Assembly: GCF_021183625.1 (NCBI RefSeq)
Contig: NZ_CP089214.1
Span: 2,170,001 to 2,234,000, forward strand
DNA length: 64,000 bases
Direction of reading: 5' to 3'
DNA from: Nocardia asteroides
GTDB taxonomy: Bacteria; Actinomycetota; Actinomycetes; Mycobacteriales; Mycobacteriaceae
Shown here: positions 43,190 to 52,731 of the stretch, in pieces
Numbering within the stretch: the stretch's first letter is position 1
Layout: every line of letters begins with the position of its first letter
Made by a program: the position numbers and the translations under genes
Notes under the pieces: generated by a model
Told to the model about the DNA's origin: nothing
Seen by the model: only the letters and a program-made list of their open reading frames with translations
The model's database searches: none

Positions 43190-45301
43190 TCACTCCGCGA
43201 TCAGCTTCCACTCGTCCGGCAGCCGGACCTCGGCGACCTCGTCGCCCTTGGCCTGCACGTCGACGGTGACGCCGCCGAGCCGCAGCGCGGAGAGCGTCAC
43301 CGTCCCCCAGGAGGCGGGCAGCCGCGGCCGCACGCCGAGCGTGCGCTCAGGCACATTCGGCTCCAGCCCGAGGAAGGAGCGCACCAGCAGCATCGGGGCC
43401 GCGCTCGCCCACGCCTGCGGCGAACACGAGGTCGGGTAGGGAACCGGCGCCGCGAAGCGGGAACGCGGGAAGCCGCAGAACAATTCGGGAAGCCGGCCCC
43501 CGAAGGCGGCGGCCGCGTCGAGCAGCCCGCCCGCCAGCCGGGTCGCCAGCTCGACCGCGCCGGGCACGTGCTCGTAGCGCAGCAGCCCGGCCACCGCGAG
43601 CGCGGTGTCGTGCGGCCAGATCGAGCCGTTGTGGTAGCTCATCGGGTTGTAGGCGCCCATGTCGGAGCCGAGCGTGCGCAGCCCGAAGCCGCTGTCCATC
43701 CCCGGGCCGCCGAGGTGTCGCACGATCTGCTCGGCGTGCTCGTCGGTGGCGATGCCCGCCCAGAGACAGTGCGCCACATTGCTGGTCAGCGCGGTAACCC
43801 GGCGCTTGTCCCGGTCCAGCGCGACGGCGTACCAGCCGCGCTCGGGCAGCCAGAACTTCGCCGCGAAGTTCTGCTTCATCTCGGCCGCCTTGTCGCGCAG
43901 CTTGGCCGCCACCCGCACCTCGTCGAAGGCCTCGGCGAGCTCGGCGCGGGCCAGTACCGCGGCGTAGGCGTAGCCCTGCACCTCGCAGAGCGCCAGCGGC
44001 GCCTCCGGCAGGTGCCCGCTCGCGTCGTTGATGCCGTCGAAGCTGTCCTTCCAGCCCTGGTTGATCAGGCCGCGGTCGGTGGCGCGGCGATACTCGACGA
44101 AGCCGTCGCCGTCCCGGTCGCCGTAATCGCGCAGCCAGCGCAGCGCGGCGTCGGCGGCGGGCAGCAGCGCCTCCACCGCCTCCCGGTCGGCGCCCCAGCG
44201 GTGCGCCTCGTTCAGCAGCATGACGAAGAGCGGGGTGGCGTCGGCGGTGCCGTAGTAGATGTTGCCGCCCAGCACCTGGCCGCTGGCCGGGCCGCGGCGC
44301 ATCTCGTGCATGATCCGCCCCGGCTCCTCCTCGGTGAGCGGATCCACCCGGCGGCCCTGCAACTCGGCGAGCTGCTGCAGGGTGCCGACCGCGAGGTCGA
44401 CCTCGAGCGGCAGCGCCATCCACGCGGTCAGCAGGCTGTCCCGGCCGAAGAGCGTCATGAACCAGGGCGCGCCCGCCGCGACGAACGGGCGGCCGTCGCC
44501 GTGCTCGTCGTGGATCTGCAGCGCGCCGAGATCGCTCTCGGTGCGGCGCAGCACCTGGGCGAGCACCGGGTCGTCGGCGCGCACGTCGGTGGCGGAGTCG
44601 CGCCAGGCCGCGATCTTGCGGCCCGGCGCGCTGATTCCGTAGTTCTCGGACTGGACGCGCTGGTTGCCGACGGTGGGCTGGGCGATGATCTCGGTCTGCC
44701 AGAGCTCGCCGGGCGGGACCACCACCCGCCACACCAGGGTGCCCGGCAGCACCACCGGCTCCACCGTCGACGACACCGAGAGCCCGCGCATCCGCTCGGC
44801 CCGGTCGTGCAGCAGCAGCTCGCCGTCGCTGACGGTGACCTCGGCCCTGGTGTGCCCGGCCCGGCCCTCCTTGACCGCGAACAGGTCGACGAAGTCCGCG
44901 TCGACGTGCAGCTCCAGCGTGACCGCGGTCGGTTCGCGGCCCATGTTCTCCAGCGTGACCGTCTCGTGCATGCCCTCGGCCACCAGCCGCTCCCTGACCA
45001 CGAGCAGCGTGCTGTCGGCGATCCCGGCCTGCGGTGGACGGCGCAGCACGAACCTGGCCGCGAACGCCTCCGGGCTCAGCACGGAGAGCGAATCGGCGGG
45101 TTTGCCGTCCACCAGCAGCTCCCAGCGGGAGATGACGCGCGCGTCCCGGTAGAACAGGCCGTGCGGCAACCCCGGCGCGATATCGCCGAGCCGGTTGGAC
45201 AGGCAGAAGGTGCCGCCCTCCACCAGGGTCACCGAGGCCCCGCAGCCACCGAGACCGGTGGGTTCGCCTGCGTTGAGCGGGGCGGGCGCGTCGGCCGTCA
45301 T
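43190..45301 (-). CDS. Glycogen-debranching / amylo-alpha-1,6-glucosidase-like protein
   Basis: 703 aa. The N-terminal beta domain of the glycogen-debranching family (TLVEGGTFCLSNRLGDIAPG; PHGLFYRDARVISRWELLVDG in sections) is followed by an alpha/alpha-barrel (APWFMTLFGRDSLLTAWMALP in sections; INQGWKDSFDGI; YNPMSYHNGSIWPHDTALA). The acidic pair expected for an inverting glucosidase could be in GRDS and in the WKDSFD region. ATG 45301 overlaps the glycosyltransferase stop (ATGA). The substrate may be a short alpha-glucan or glucoside; this is inferred. Confidence 0.85.
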   Translation of the reverse strand: MTADAPAPLNAGEPTGLGGCGASVTLVEGGTFCLSNRLGDIAPGLPHGLFYRDARVISRWELLVDGKPADSLSVLSPEAFAARFVLRRPPQAGIADSTLLVVRERLVAEGMHETVTLENMGREPTAVTLELHVDADFVDLFAVKEGRAGHTRAEVTVSDGELLLHDRAERMRGLSVSSTVEPVVLPGTLVWRVVVPPGELWQTEIIAQPTVGNQRVQSENYGISAPGRKIAAWRDSATDVRADDPVLAQVLRRTESDLGALQIHDEHGDGRPFVAAGAPWFMTLFGRDSLLTAWMALPLEVDLAVGTLQQLAELQGRRVDPLTEEEPGRIMHEMRRGPASGQVLGGNIYYGTADATPLFVMLLNEAHRWGADREAVEALLPAADAALRWLRDYGDRDGDGFVEYRRATDRGLINQGWKDSFDGINDASGHLPEAPLALCEVQGYAYAAVLARAELAEAFDEVRVAAKLRDKAAEMKQNFAAKFWLPERGWYAVALDRDKRRVTALTSNVAHCLWAGIATDEHAEQIVRHLGGPGMDSGFGLRTLGSDMGAYNPMSYHNGSIWPHDTALAVAGLLRYEHVPGAVELATRLAGGLLDAAAAFGGRLPELFCGFPRSRFAAPVPYPTSCSPQAWASAAPMLLVRSFLGLEPNVPERTLGVRPRLPASWGTVTLSALRLGGVTVDVQAKGDEVAEVRLPDEWKLIAE

Positions 45302-46476
45302 GCCCGGCCGCTCGTCACGAAGGTCAGCGCGGTCGAGCCGGCGAAGCGAACGGCGCGCTCGCGCAGCAGCTTCCGGTAGACGTCCTCGTAGCCGCGGCCG
45401 AGCGTCTCGGCGCCGAAGTTGGCCGCCACGTGCGCCCGGCAGGCCGCCGGGTCGTAACCGCGCACCTCGGCGATGGCGGCGGGCAGCTCGGCGGGGTCGT
45501 CGCAGATCCGCCCGGTCACCCCGTCCACCACGACCTCGGGCACCGCGCCGCCGCGCAGCGCCACCACCGGGGTGCCGCAGACCATCGCCTCGATCATCAC
45601 CATGCCGAACGGCTCCTCCCACCGCACCGGGAACAACAGGCAGCTCGCCTCGGAGAGCAGCCTGCGCTTGGCGGTGGCATCGGCCATCCCGAAGACGTGG
45701 TCCTGCTCGCCGAGCAGCGGGCGGACCTTCTCCTCGAAGTAGTTCTGCTCCGCCGGTTCGCTGCACTTGCCCGCGAGTACCAGGGGGATACCCGCTTCGT
45801 GGGCCGCTTGAACCGCCAGATGCGGCGCCTTGTCCTCGGTGTAGCGGCCGAGGAAGAGCGCGTACTCCTTCTTCTCGGCCTGGAACGGCCATTCGTCCAC
45901 GTGCAGGGCGTTGTGCACCCGCCCGACCCAGTTCAGGTCGGGGGCGAGCGCGCGCTGCCGGTCGCTGATCGCGACCAGCGCCACCTCGTCGCCCATCTCG
46001 CGGTAGTAGCGGTAGCTGTCGTCCTGCACCGGGCCGTGCACGGTGACGACGGTGGGCAGCCCGAGCCCCGCGTAGGCGGGGGCGTTGAGCGGGCCCGCGA
46101 AGGTGTGGTCGTGCACCAGGTCGACCCCGTCGGTGCCGGCGAGCCGCTCGATCGCGCGGCGCACCCGCAATGCGTGCACCACCTCGGGAAACGGCTCGCC
46201 GAGCCGCTCCGGGACCGCGCGGTCCCACAGCGGCAGGAAGTTCGCCTTGGTTCCGGGCTCACCCGCACCGAGCAGGGTCACCTCGTGGCCCAGGCCGACG
46301 AGCGAATCCACCAGGTCGGCGACGACCGCCTCGACCCCGCCGTACGCCTTGGGCGGCACATCGAAGTACGGGGGCACCACCATGGCGATCCGGAACCGAT
46401 CGGGACGACGACCGAGCGACAGCAGATCCGCGGTATCGAACTGCGCCGGGATCGGCGCTGACAACCCTGCGCTCAT
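45298..46476 (-). CDS. GT4-family glycosyltransferase
   Basis: 392-aa GT-B fold enzyme. The N-terminal half has VVPPYFDVPPKAYGGVEAVVADLVDSL (in sections), the acceptor side; the C-terminal nucleotide-sugar site is marked by FLGRYTEDKAPHLAVQAA and the EPFGMVMIEAMVCGTPVVA motif with its conserved glutamates. ATG 46476 has GGAAGGAGGG at ideal spacing. It is first gene of an operon with the debranching-type enzyme, so the pair may build and trim the same glucoside. Sugar donor unknown. Confidence 0.88.
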   Translation of the reverse strand: MSAGLSAPIPAQFDTADLLSLGRRPDRFRIAMVVPPYFDVPPKAYGGVEAVVADLVDSLVGLGHEVTLLGAGEPGTKANFLPLWDRAVPERLGEPFPEVVHALRVRRAIERLAGTDGVDLVHDHTFAGPLNAPAYAGLGLPTVVTVHGPVQDDSYRYYREMGDEVALVAISDRQRALAPDLNWVGRVHNALHVDEWPFQAEKKEYALFLGRYTEDKAPHLAVQAAHEAGIPLVLAGKCSEPAEQNYFEEKVRPLLGEQDHVFGMADATAKRRLLSEASCLLFPVRWEEPFGMVMIEAMVCGTPVVALRGGAVPEVVVDGVTGRICDDPAELPAAIAEVRGYDPAACRAHVAANFGAETLGRGYEDVYRKLLRERAVRFAGSTALTFVTSGRA

Positions 46477-46514
46477 GACCCTCCTTCCAGGGGAACAACC
46501 TTGGAGCACATCCA

Positions 46515-46536
46515 CCCGGCACACCGGTGTACCGGG
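46515..46536. promoter_or_regulatory. 22-bp palindrome upstream of the glycosyltransferase
   Basis: CCCGGC, then the perfect decamer ACACCGGTGT, then ACCGGG: one mismatched pair in 11. It lies 39-60 bp before the glycosyltransferase ATG, a position suited to a repressor site overlapping a promoter. Confidence 0.55.
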
Positions 46537-46716
46537 CGCAGAAAGATGGCCGCCGCGGCGGAGGTGAAGACCGAGCAGCACCGCCGTCCATGGGGCAGGT
46601 CGGCCTGGGAGGGGTGCGGAACGCCAGAGAAGTTCCCAGGGGGGCCGCCGACAACATAGCCCACTTTCGGCGCTCGAAACCTCGAAACCGAGAGCCGACG
46701 GCGCGTCGGCGAATAC

Positions 46717-47802
46717 TCAGCGCACGATGGAAATTGCCGCTTCCCCGTAAGGGATCAGGAATTTCAGCGTTCGCTCGGCTTCTTCGCGGATCGCAGCATC
46801 ATCCGAGTTACCGATCGGATGCCAGGGCTCGACGCGCAGCGTGCTCCCCGCCAGCGACCACCGGCCGTGCACGAAACCGTCCACCAGGTACACCGGCACG
46901 CCGGCCGACGCCTCGGCCGCGGTGCGCCGCCGGTCGGCCTCGCTCACGATGCGGCGCCGGTCCCGGTAGCCGAGCACGGCGTTGTCGAAGGCGGGCAGGA
47001 AGCGCACCGGCACCGGGGTCTCCGGGTCGGCGAGCACCGCGTCCGGCAGGTCGAAGAGTTCGCGGCCGTCCGGGTCGCGCAGCACCCGCAGCTCCGGCCG
47101 CAGCGCCGCGAAGACCGGGGCCAGCCTGGTCGCGCCGGACCACGCCTGCGCGTCGGCCACGGTCGCCGGGCCGAAGGCGGCCAGGTAGCGCCGCACCAGC
47201 GTCGCCGGCTCCGGCGCGGGGGCGAGCGGGCCGAGCCGCGCCTCCGCCAGCCCGACCGTGACGTAGCGGTTGCGCCAGCGCCCCCACTCGCCGCACTCCG
47301 GGCCGTGCACCAGCGGCACCATGACCTCGACCGCCTCGGCCAGCCTGCGCACGTGCCGCTCCGGAAACCGCTCCGCCAGCGCGGTTCCCAGCTCCCCGCG
47401 GGTGAGCAGCCGGTCGCCGAGCAGCTCCCGGCCCGCGGCCGCGAGCGCGGCGTGGTCGATGCCGTCCAGCTCGTCGCGGTAGTACGCCGAGCGCACCGCG
47501 CCCGCGACCAGCTCGTGCAGGGTGGGGCGGAGCCAGCGGAAGTCGGCGGCGGTGGTCAGGTGCACGGTGCGGCGCAGCGTGGTCGAGCGCACCACCTCGC
47601 CCGCGATCAGCGCTGCCGCCAGATCGGCGCGGTCGAACCGCCGCAGCCGATTCCAGAGCCCCAGGTACGGCCAGTTCGGCTCCTGCCCCTGCACGGCGAC
47701 CAGCTCCTCGATCAGCGCCGCCGGGGTGAGCGGGGCGGGCTCGATCAGGTGCTGGCGGGTGAGCAGGGTGCGGTTCAGGGCGCGCAGCGAGAGGTCGGGC
47801 AC
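46717..47802 (-). CDS. Winged-helix DNA-binding-domain protein (HTH_42 / AlkZ-like)
   Basis: 361 aa of the winged-helix family that includes the DNA glycosylases AlkZ/YcaQ. Family strings are LNRTLLTRQHLIEP, LVAVQGQEPNWPYLGLWNRL, VVRSTTLRRTVHLTTAADF, LFDLPDAVLADP and VPVRFLPAFDNAVLGYRDR. The QxQ-type catalytic motif of AlkZ is not evident; VQGQEP may correspond, so glycosylase activity is uncertain. GTG 47802 is chosen because the longer frame overlaps the next gene upstream. Confidence 0.82.
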   Translation of the reverse strand: MPDLSLRALNRTLLTRQHLIEPAPLTPAALIEELVAVQGQEPNWPYLGLWNRLRRFDRADLAAALIAGEVVRSTTLRRTVHLTTAADFRWLRPTLHELVAGAVRSAYYRDELDGIDHAALAAAGRELLGDRLLTRGELGTALAERFPERHVRRLAEAVEVMVPLVHGPECGEWGRWRNRYVTVGLAEARLGPLAPAPEPATLVRRYLAAFGPATVADAQAWSGATRLAPVFAALRPELRVLRDPDGRELFDLPDAVLADPETPVPVRFLPAFDNAVLGYRDRRRIVSEADRRRTAAEASAGVPVYLVDGFVHGRWSLAGSTLRVEPWHPIGNSDDAAIREEAERTLKFLIPYGEAAISIVR

Positions 47803-47831
47803 CGCTCCATCATCGCGGGTGGCACCGACAT

Positions 47832-49358
47832 TCAGCCGCTGTCGCCGCAGCGCGCTGGGTTCGGCAGGTCGCGGCAGGGTTCGGTGCCGTGCGCGCGCAG
47901 GACGTCGCTGCCCGCCTCGTCGGTGAGGTAGCGCAGGAACGCGGCGGCCGGGGAGCCGGGCGGGGCGGCGCCGTAGCTGTAGGCGAACTCGATGCCCCAC
48001 AGCTCGTAGCGCCCGGCGAGCGCTGCCTGCCGGTCGGGGGCGACGCCGTTCAGCGCGGGGGTGCGCAGCCCGGCCCTCGTCGCCTCGCCGAACTCGCTGT
48101 ACCCGATGGCGCCCCTGGTGTCCCGCACGGTCTGCAGCAGGTCGCCGGTGACCTCGGCGGTGCAGCGGGTCGGACCGGACAGTTCGCGGCCCTGGACGGC
48201 GAGGCAGCTGGTGTGCGGCACCGCGGGCTGTGACCCGCCGAGCACCCGCTGCTCGAACACCGCGCGCGTCCCCGAGCCGGGGGCCCGCTCCACCAGCACC
48301 ACCGGCAGTGGCGGGCCGCCGAGCTCGCTCCAATCGGTCACCCGCCCGGCGTAGATGTCGCGCAGCTGCGCGGTGGTCAGCGAGGGCAGGTCGAGCTCGG
48401 GGTGGGTGACGACGGTGAACACCGCGACCGCCAGCGAGCGGCGGTCCAGCTTCGGGTAGTTGGCGCCGATCGGGTTGTCGCCGATGGCGATCAGCGTGCC
48501 GTCGGTGGAGGCGGCCCTGGTCAGCCGGTCCAAGCCGCGCTCGGTGCCCTCGAAGGCGAAATCGAAGCGCAGGTCGCGGCATTCGGCGCGGTACCGCTCC
48601 GCCGCGTCCTGGATCACCGGCCGCAGCGCGGACGACCCGACGACGGTGAGCTCACCGGCGGCACAGCCGCGCGGCGGCCGGTCCCCGCGGACCACCCCGA
48701 CCACCAGCTGCGCCGCCACCACCAGCACCAGGAACCCGACCAGCAGGAACATCCCGCGCGATGCCCCGGTCCGGCTGCGGGTCTCCAGCAGCCGCCCGCC
48801 CTTGATCCCGCCGCGCAGCTCGGGCTCCGGGTCCGCGCCGGACCGGCCCTGCCGCCGCAGGATGACGAGCACCTTGTAGTGGTCGCCGCGGTTCAGCGGC
48901 ACCCTGGGCAGGTCGACCACGCCGCGGCCCGCGCTCGCGTCCCAGCGATGGGCGATCCCCGAACGGGCGTCGAGACACTCGGCGAGGCCGGGGTGGCTCA
49001 GCTCGGTCACCGCCATGCCGATCACCCGGCGCTGCGGGAAGTGCACGTGCAGCCCGGCCCTGCCGTTCTCGAGGGTCTGGTAGTCGCTGGTGTCGATGGT
49101 GGTGGCACCGGAGTTCTCGATCCGGACCAGCACCACCGAGAGGTCCTTCAGATCGGTGGCGCCGTCCGGAGATTCGGGCCGCAGGCGGGTGAGCACGCCG
49201 GGGAACACCGATTCGATCTCGCCGGTGACCGGGGTGTCCATCTGCACCCGGTAGCCGAGCCTGCGCCTGCCGACCACGACGAATTCCCAGAGGAACGCGC
49301 TGATCGGCACCGCCACACCGATGAGCGCGAGGACGATCTCGATCGGAAACCCGTTCAC
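47832..49358 (-). CDS. Membrane-anchored PstS-like substrate-binding protein
   Basis: 508 aa. A short N-terminal membrane helix (about 6-28) is followed by a domain of unknown type (about 40-195) and a second helix (about 202-224, GMFLLVGFLVLVVAAQLVVGVV). The C-terminal half is a periplasmic-binding-protein fold of the PstS/PBP-like type: ELTVVGSSALRPVIQDAAERY, DGTLIAIGDNPIG, TTAQLRDIYAGRVTDWSELGG (in sections), APGSGTRAVFEQRVLG, GAIGYSEFGEA. GTG 49358 has GGGAG 3 nt upstream. No ABC permease is nearby, so it may sense phosphate or another anion instead of feeding a transporter. Confidence 0.8.
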   Translation of the reverse strand: MNGFPIEIVLALIGVAVPISAFLWEFVVVGRRRLGYRVQMDTPVTGEIESVFPGVLTRLRPESPDGATDLKDLSVVLVRIENSGATTIDTSDYQTLENGRAGLHVHFPQRRVIGMAVTELSHPGLAECLDARSGIAHRWDASAGRGVVDLPRVPLNRGDHYKVLVILRRQGRSGADPEPELRGGIKGGRLLETRSRTGASRGMFLLVGFLVLVVAAQLVVGVVRGDRPPRGCAAGELTVVGSSALRPVIQDAAERYRAECRDLRFDFAFEGTERGLDRLTRAASTDGTLIAIGDNPIGANYPKLDRRSLAVAVFTVVTHPELDLPSLTTAQLRDIYAGRVTDWSELGGPPLPVVLVERAPGSGTRAVFEQRVLGGSQPAVPHTSCLAVQGRELSGPTRCTAEVTGDLLQTVRDTRGAIGYSEFGEATRAGLRTPALNGVAPDRQAALAGRYELWGIEFAYSYGAAPPGSPAAAFLRYLTDEAGSDVLRAHGTEPCRDLPNPARCGDSG

Positions 49359-49463
49359 GCTCCCGCGCTCCCCCCGTATTCGGTTGCCGTGAGCACAGTT
49401 TCGACGGCGGGGCCGGGGACCGACACCCGGGGCGGGACAGTTCGCCGAGTGTTCCCCTCGGGT

Positions 49464-50486
49464 TCAGCGCCCGGTGGTCCAGGCCAGCAGCTCGGCCAGC
49501 GGCCAGGTGTTGACCACCCGCTCCGGCGGGACCCCGTTCGCCAGCGCGCGCTCGCAGCCGTAGCCGAGCCAGTCCAGCTGGCCGGGGGCGTGCGCGTCGG
49601 TGTCGATCGAGAACAGGCACTCCATCTCGACGGCGAGCCGGAGCAGCCGGGCGGGCGGGTCGCGTCGCTCCGGGCGGCTGTTGATCTCCACCGCGGTGCC
49701 GTAGGCGCGGCACGCCTCGAAGACCACCTCGGCGTCGAACTGCGACTCCGGCCTGGTGCCGCGGCCGCCCTCGACCAGCCGCCCGGTGCAGTGCCCGAGC
49801 ACGTCGACGTGCGGGTTGGCGACGGCGTAGACCATCCGCTCGGTCATGGCGGCGCTGTCCTCCCTGAGCCGGGAGTGCACACTGGCCACCACCACGTCGA
49901 GCTCGGCGAGCAGCTCGGGCTCCTGGTCCAGCTCGCCGCCGGCCAGGATGTCGACCTCGATCCCGGTGAGCACCCGGAAGGGCGCGATCTCCGCGTTCAG
50001 CTCGGCGACCACGTCGAGCTGGCGGCGCAACCGCTCGGCGGAGAGCCCGTTGGCGACGGTGAGCCGCGGCGAGTGGTCGGTGAGCGCGCAGTACTCGTGC
50101 CCGAGCGCGGCGGCCACCGCCATCATCTCGGCGATCGGGCTGCCGCCGTCGGACCACTCCGAGTGGGTGTGCAGGTCGCCGCGGAGCCGCTGCCGCAGCG
50201 CCGCCCCCGCCGGGCCGATCGGCGCGGCCGCCTGCCGCAGCTCGGCGAGGTACCGCGGCACCTCCCCCGCCTGCGCCTCGGCGATCACCGCCGCCGTCTT
50301 GGGGCCGATCCCGGCCAGCTCGCGCCACGAATTCGTCGCCGCGCGCTCGGCGAACTCGGCCTCGGGCAGCCCGCCGACCACGTCGGCCGCGCGCCGGTAC
50401 GCCTTGACCCGGTGGGTCTCGGCGCGCGAGCGCTCCAGCCAGAAGCCGATCTCGCGCAGCGCCTCGACCGGGCCCGGTGCGGTCAC
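49464..50486 (-). CDS. PHP-domain phosphoesterase with helix-hairpin-helix (PolX C-terminal type)
   Basis: 340 aa. The N-terminal part has a helix-hairpin-helix (WRELAGIGPKTAAVIAEA, about 54-71). From about 103 a PHP domain follows with the metal motifs GDLHTHSEWSDGG, YCALTDHSP, VLTGIEVDIL, VVASVHS, DVLGHCTGR and SIDTDAHAP. This is the C-terminal architecture of PolX-type DNA polymerases without the polymerase palm, so it may be a stand-alone DNA-repair nuclease or phosphoesterase. GTG 50486 overlaps the upstream reductase stop (GTGA). Confidence 0.86.
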   Translation of the reverse strand: MTAPGPVEALREIGFWLERSRAETHRVKAYRRAADVVGGLPEAEFAERAATNSWRELAGIGPKTAAVIAEAQAGEVPRYLAELRQAAAPIGPAGAALRQRLRGDLHTHSEWSDGGSPIAEMMAVAAALGHEYCALTDHSPRLTVANGLSAERLRRQLDVVAELNAEIAPFRVLTGIEVDILAGGELDQEPELLAELDVVVASVHSRLREDSAAMTERMVYAVANPHVDVLGHCTGRLVEGGRGTRPESQFDAEVVFEACRAYGTAVEINSRPERRDPPARLLRLAVEMECLFSIDTDAHAPGQLDWLGYGCERALANGVPPERVVNTWPLAELLAWTTGR

Positions 50487-51067
50487 GGGCGCAGCGCGGC
50501 GTACTTGAGGAAGGCGACCCCGTCGGCGAAGACCCGGCTGGTGACCACCCGGAAGCAGGCGGGCTCGGGCAGCCGCGAACCGGCGCCGAAGAGCGGGCGG
50601 CCCGCGCCGAGCACAATCGGGTACAGCTTGAGGAACACCTGGTCGATCTCGGGCAGCAACGCCTGCGCCAGCTCGCCGCCGCCGCACAGCCAGATGCCGA
50701 GGCCGTCCTCGCGCTTGAGCGCCCGCACCGCGGCGACCGGGTCGCCCGCGATGAGCTCGACGTCCGGGTCCGGGTTCTCCGGCAGCGTGCCGGAGACGAC
50801 GTACTGCCGCAGGTGCGAGTACGGGCTGGCGGTACCGGTGCGCACCCCGAAGTCGTGCGTGCGCCTGCCCATCACGACGGTGTCGAAGGTCTGGTTCGGC
50901 TTGTCGACGCCGAGCGCCTCGCGGACCTTGGTCGGCAGCGTCTCGGGGTAGTGGCTGTTGATGTAGGGGCCGTGGTCGCCGCCGACCGGGAAGAAGTCGA
51001 CCGAGCCGTCCTCGGTCGCGATGAAGCCGTCGATGGTCGAGGCCACGTAGTAGGTGAGCTTGCGCAT
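50483..51067 (-). CDS. RibD/dihydrofolate-reductase-like reductase, second copy
   Basis: 194-aa NADPH-binding reductase-fold protein. Signatures are KLTYYVASTIDGFIA, VVMGRRTHDFGV, YVVSGTLPE, IWLCGGGELAQALLPEIDQVFLKLYPIVLGAG (in sections). ATG 51067 follows GAGAGGGAAGGA. It resembles the reductase at 13.2 kb only at family level. It is translationally coupled to the PHP gene, which suggests a shared but unknown task. Confidence 0.86.
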   Translation of the reverse strand: MRKLTYYVASTIDGFIATEDGSVDFFPVGGDHGPYINSHYPETLPTKVREALGVDKPNQTFDTVVMGRRTHDFGVRTGTASPYSHLRQYVVSGTLPENPDPDVELIAGDPVAAVRALKREDGLGIWLCGGGELAQALLPEIDQVFLKLYPIVLGAGRPLFGAGSRLPEPACFRVVTSRVFADGVAFLKYAALRP

Positions 51068-51094
51068 GCGTCCTTCCCTCTCAGGCGCCGGTGC

Positions 51095-51976
51095 TCACAC
51101 GGTAACGCGCTTTCCGGCGCGGGCACGCGGCTTCGGCTGGCAGCGCGGGCAGGAGAAGGACGACCGGTTCATGAACCTCTCCCGCACCATCGGCGCACCG
51201 CAGCGGCGGCACGGCTCGTCGACCCGGCCGTAGGCGTCCAGCGAGCGCTCGAAGTACCCGGAGTTGCCGTTCACATTGACATACAGCGCGTCGAAGGAGG
51301 TGCCGCCCGCGGCGAGCGCGGCGGTCATCACCTCGGTGGCGGCGTCCAGCAGGGTGCGCAGCGCGGGGCGGGTCAGCCCGGCGGCGCTCCTGGTGCCGTG
51401 CACGCGGGCGCGCCAGAGCGCCTCGTCCGCGTAGATGTTGCCGATCCCGGAGACCACGCCCTGGTCAAGCAGCAGCCGCTTGATCTCGGTCTGCCTGGCA
51501 CGCAGCGCGGTGACCGCGGCCTCCCGGTCGAAGCGGGGGTCGAGCGGGTCGCGGGCGATGTGCGCGACCGGCGCGGGCAGCGGCGTCCCGTCGACGGTGA
51601 CCAGCGGGGCCAGCGCCCAGCCACCGAAGGTGCGCTGGTCGACGAAGCGCAGCTGGGTGCCGTCGCTCAGCCCCGCGGTGATGTGCGCGTGCTTCTGCCG
51701 CGGCGCCGCACCCGGCTGCACCAGCATCTGCCCGCTCATCCCGAGGTGCACGACGAGCGCGAGATCCGGCTCGTCGAAGGTGAGCCAGAGGAACTTGCCG
51801 CGGCGCTCGGCGCTCGCGACGGTCAGCCCGGAGAGCCGGGCGGCCAGGTCGGCCGCGCCCGCCGGGTGCCTGCGCACCGAACGCTCGTGCGTGACGGTGA
51901 CCGACTCGATCACCCGGCCGACCACGTGCTCGGCCAGCCCGCGCCGTACCACCTCGACCTCGGGGAGCTCCGGCAC
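51095..51976 (-). CDS. mutM: Formamidopyrimidine-DNA glycosylase
   Basis: 293-aa base-excision enzyme for 8-oxoguanine and Fapy lesions. The catalytic Pro2-Glu3 follows the start ([14 protein letters not shown]), the H2TH region [19 protein letters not shown] and LLDQGV are present, and the zinc finger has CRRCGAP and FSCPRCQ. GTG 51976 lies one base after the rnc stop. rnc-mutM adjacency is conserved in mycobacteria. Confidence 0.96.
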   Translation of the reverse strand: MPELPEVEVVRRGLAEHVVGRVIESVTVTHERSVRRHPAGAADLAARLSGLTVASAERRGKFLWLTFDEPDLALVVHLGMSGQMLVQPGAAPRQKHAHITAGLSDGTQLRFVDQRTFGGWALAPLVTVDGTPLPAPVAHIARDPLDPRFDREAAVTALRARQTEIKRLLLDQGVVSGIGNIYADEALWRARVHGTRSAAGLTRPALRTLLDAATEVMTAALAAGGTSFDALYVNVNGNSGYFERSLDAYGRVDEPCRRCGAPMVRERFMNRSSFSCPRCQPKPRARAGKRVTV

Positions 51977-51977
51977 G

Positions 51978-52712
51978 TCAGGCGTCGGCGGCGGCTTCGG
52001 CGGTCAGCGCCTGGTAGGCGGTGCCCGCGGCCTTCTGCTCGGCTTCCTTCTTGGAGCGGCCGACCCCGGTGCCGTAGGGCCGTCCGGCGATCACCGTCGT
52101 CGCGGTGAACTCCTTGTCGTGGTCCGGGCCGGTGGAGCTGATCTCGTAGCTGGGCACGCCGAGGCCGCGCTCGGCGGTGAGCTCCTGCAGGCTGGTCTTC
52201 CAATCCAGGCCCGCGCCCATCCGCGGGCCGCGCTCGAGCAGCTCGGCGAAGAGCCGCAGCACGACGGTGCGGGCCACCTCGATGCCGTGCTCCAGGTGCA
52301 CCGCACCGAGCAGCGACTCCATGCCGTCGGCGAGGATGCTCGGCTTGTCCCGGCCGCCGGTGAGCTCCTCGCCCTTGCCGAGCAGCAGGTGCGTGCCGAG
52401 CCCGCCCGCGCCGAGCGCCCGCGCCACCTCGGCCAGCGCGTGCATGTTGACCACGCTGGCGCGCAGCTTGGCGAGCTCGCCCTCGGACTTCTCCGGGTGC
52501 TCGTGGTAGAGCTGCTCGGTGATGCTGAGCCCGAGCACCGAGTCGCCGAGGAACTCCAGGCGCTCGTTGGTGGGCAGCCCGCCGTTCTCGTAGGCGTACG
52601 AGCGGTGCGTCAGCGCGAGCCGCAGCAGCTCCGGCTGCAGTTCGACGCCGAGCGCGGCGAGCAGGCTCGCATGGTCACCGGAGGCGTGGGCGCCGTCCCT
52701 ACTGGATGTCAC
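51978..52712 (-). CDS. rnc: Ribonuclease III
   Basis: 244-aa double-strand RNA endonuclease for rRNA and mRNA processing. The signature [13 protein letters not shown] (about 49-61) holds the metal ligands, [16 protein letters not shown] completes the active site, and a dsRNA-binding domain occupies about 160-235 ([33 protein letters not shown]). GTG 52712 is 19 bp after rpmF. Confidence 0.96.
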   Translation of the reverse strand: MTSSRDGAHASGDHASLLAALGVELQPELLRLALTHRSYAYENGGLPTNERLEFLGDSVLGLSITEQLYHEHPEKSEGELAKLRASVVNMHALAEVARALGAGGLGTHLLLGKGEELTGGRDKPSILADGMESLLGAVHLEHGIEVARTVVLRLFAELLERGPRMGAGLDWKTSLQELTAERGLGVPSYEISSTGPDHDKEFTATTVIAGRPYGTGVGRSKKEAEQKAAGTAYQALTAEAAADA

Positions 52713-52731
52713 GTCGATACGAGGGGCTCGC

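Noticed and set aside
46590-46660. Bulged inverted repeat between the winged-helix gene and the glycosyltransferase as a terminator
   Set aside because: The arms pair only with several bulges in very GC-rich DNA and there is no tail; too weak to annotate.
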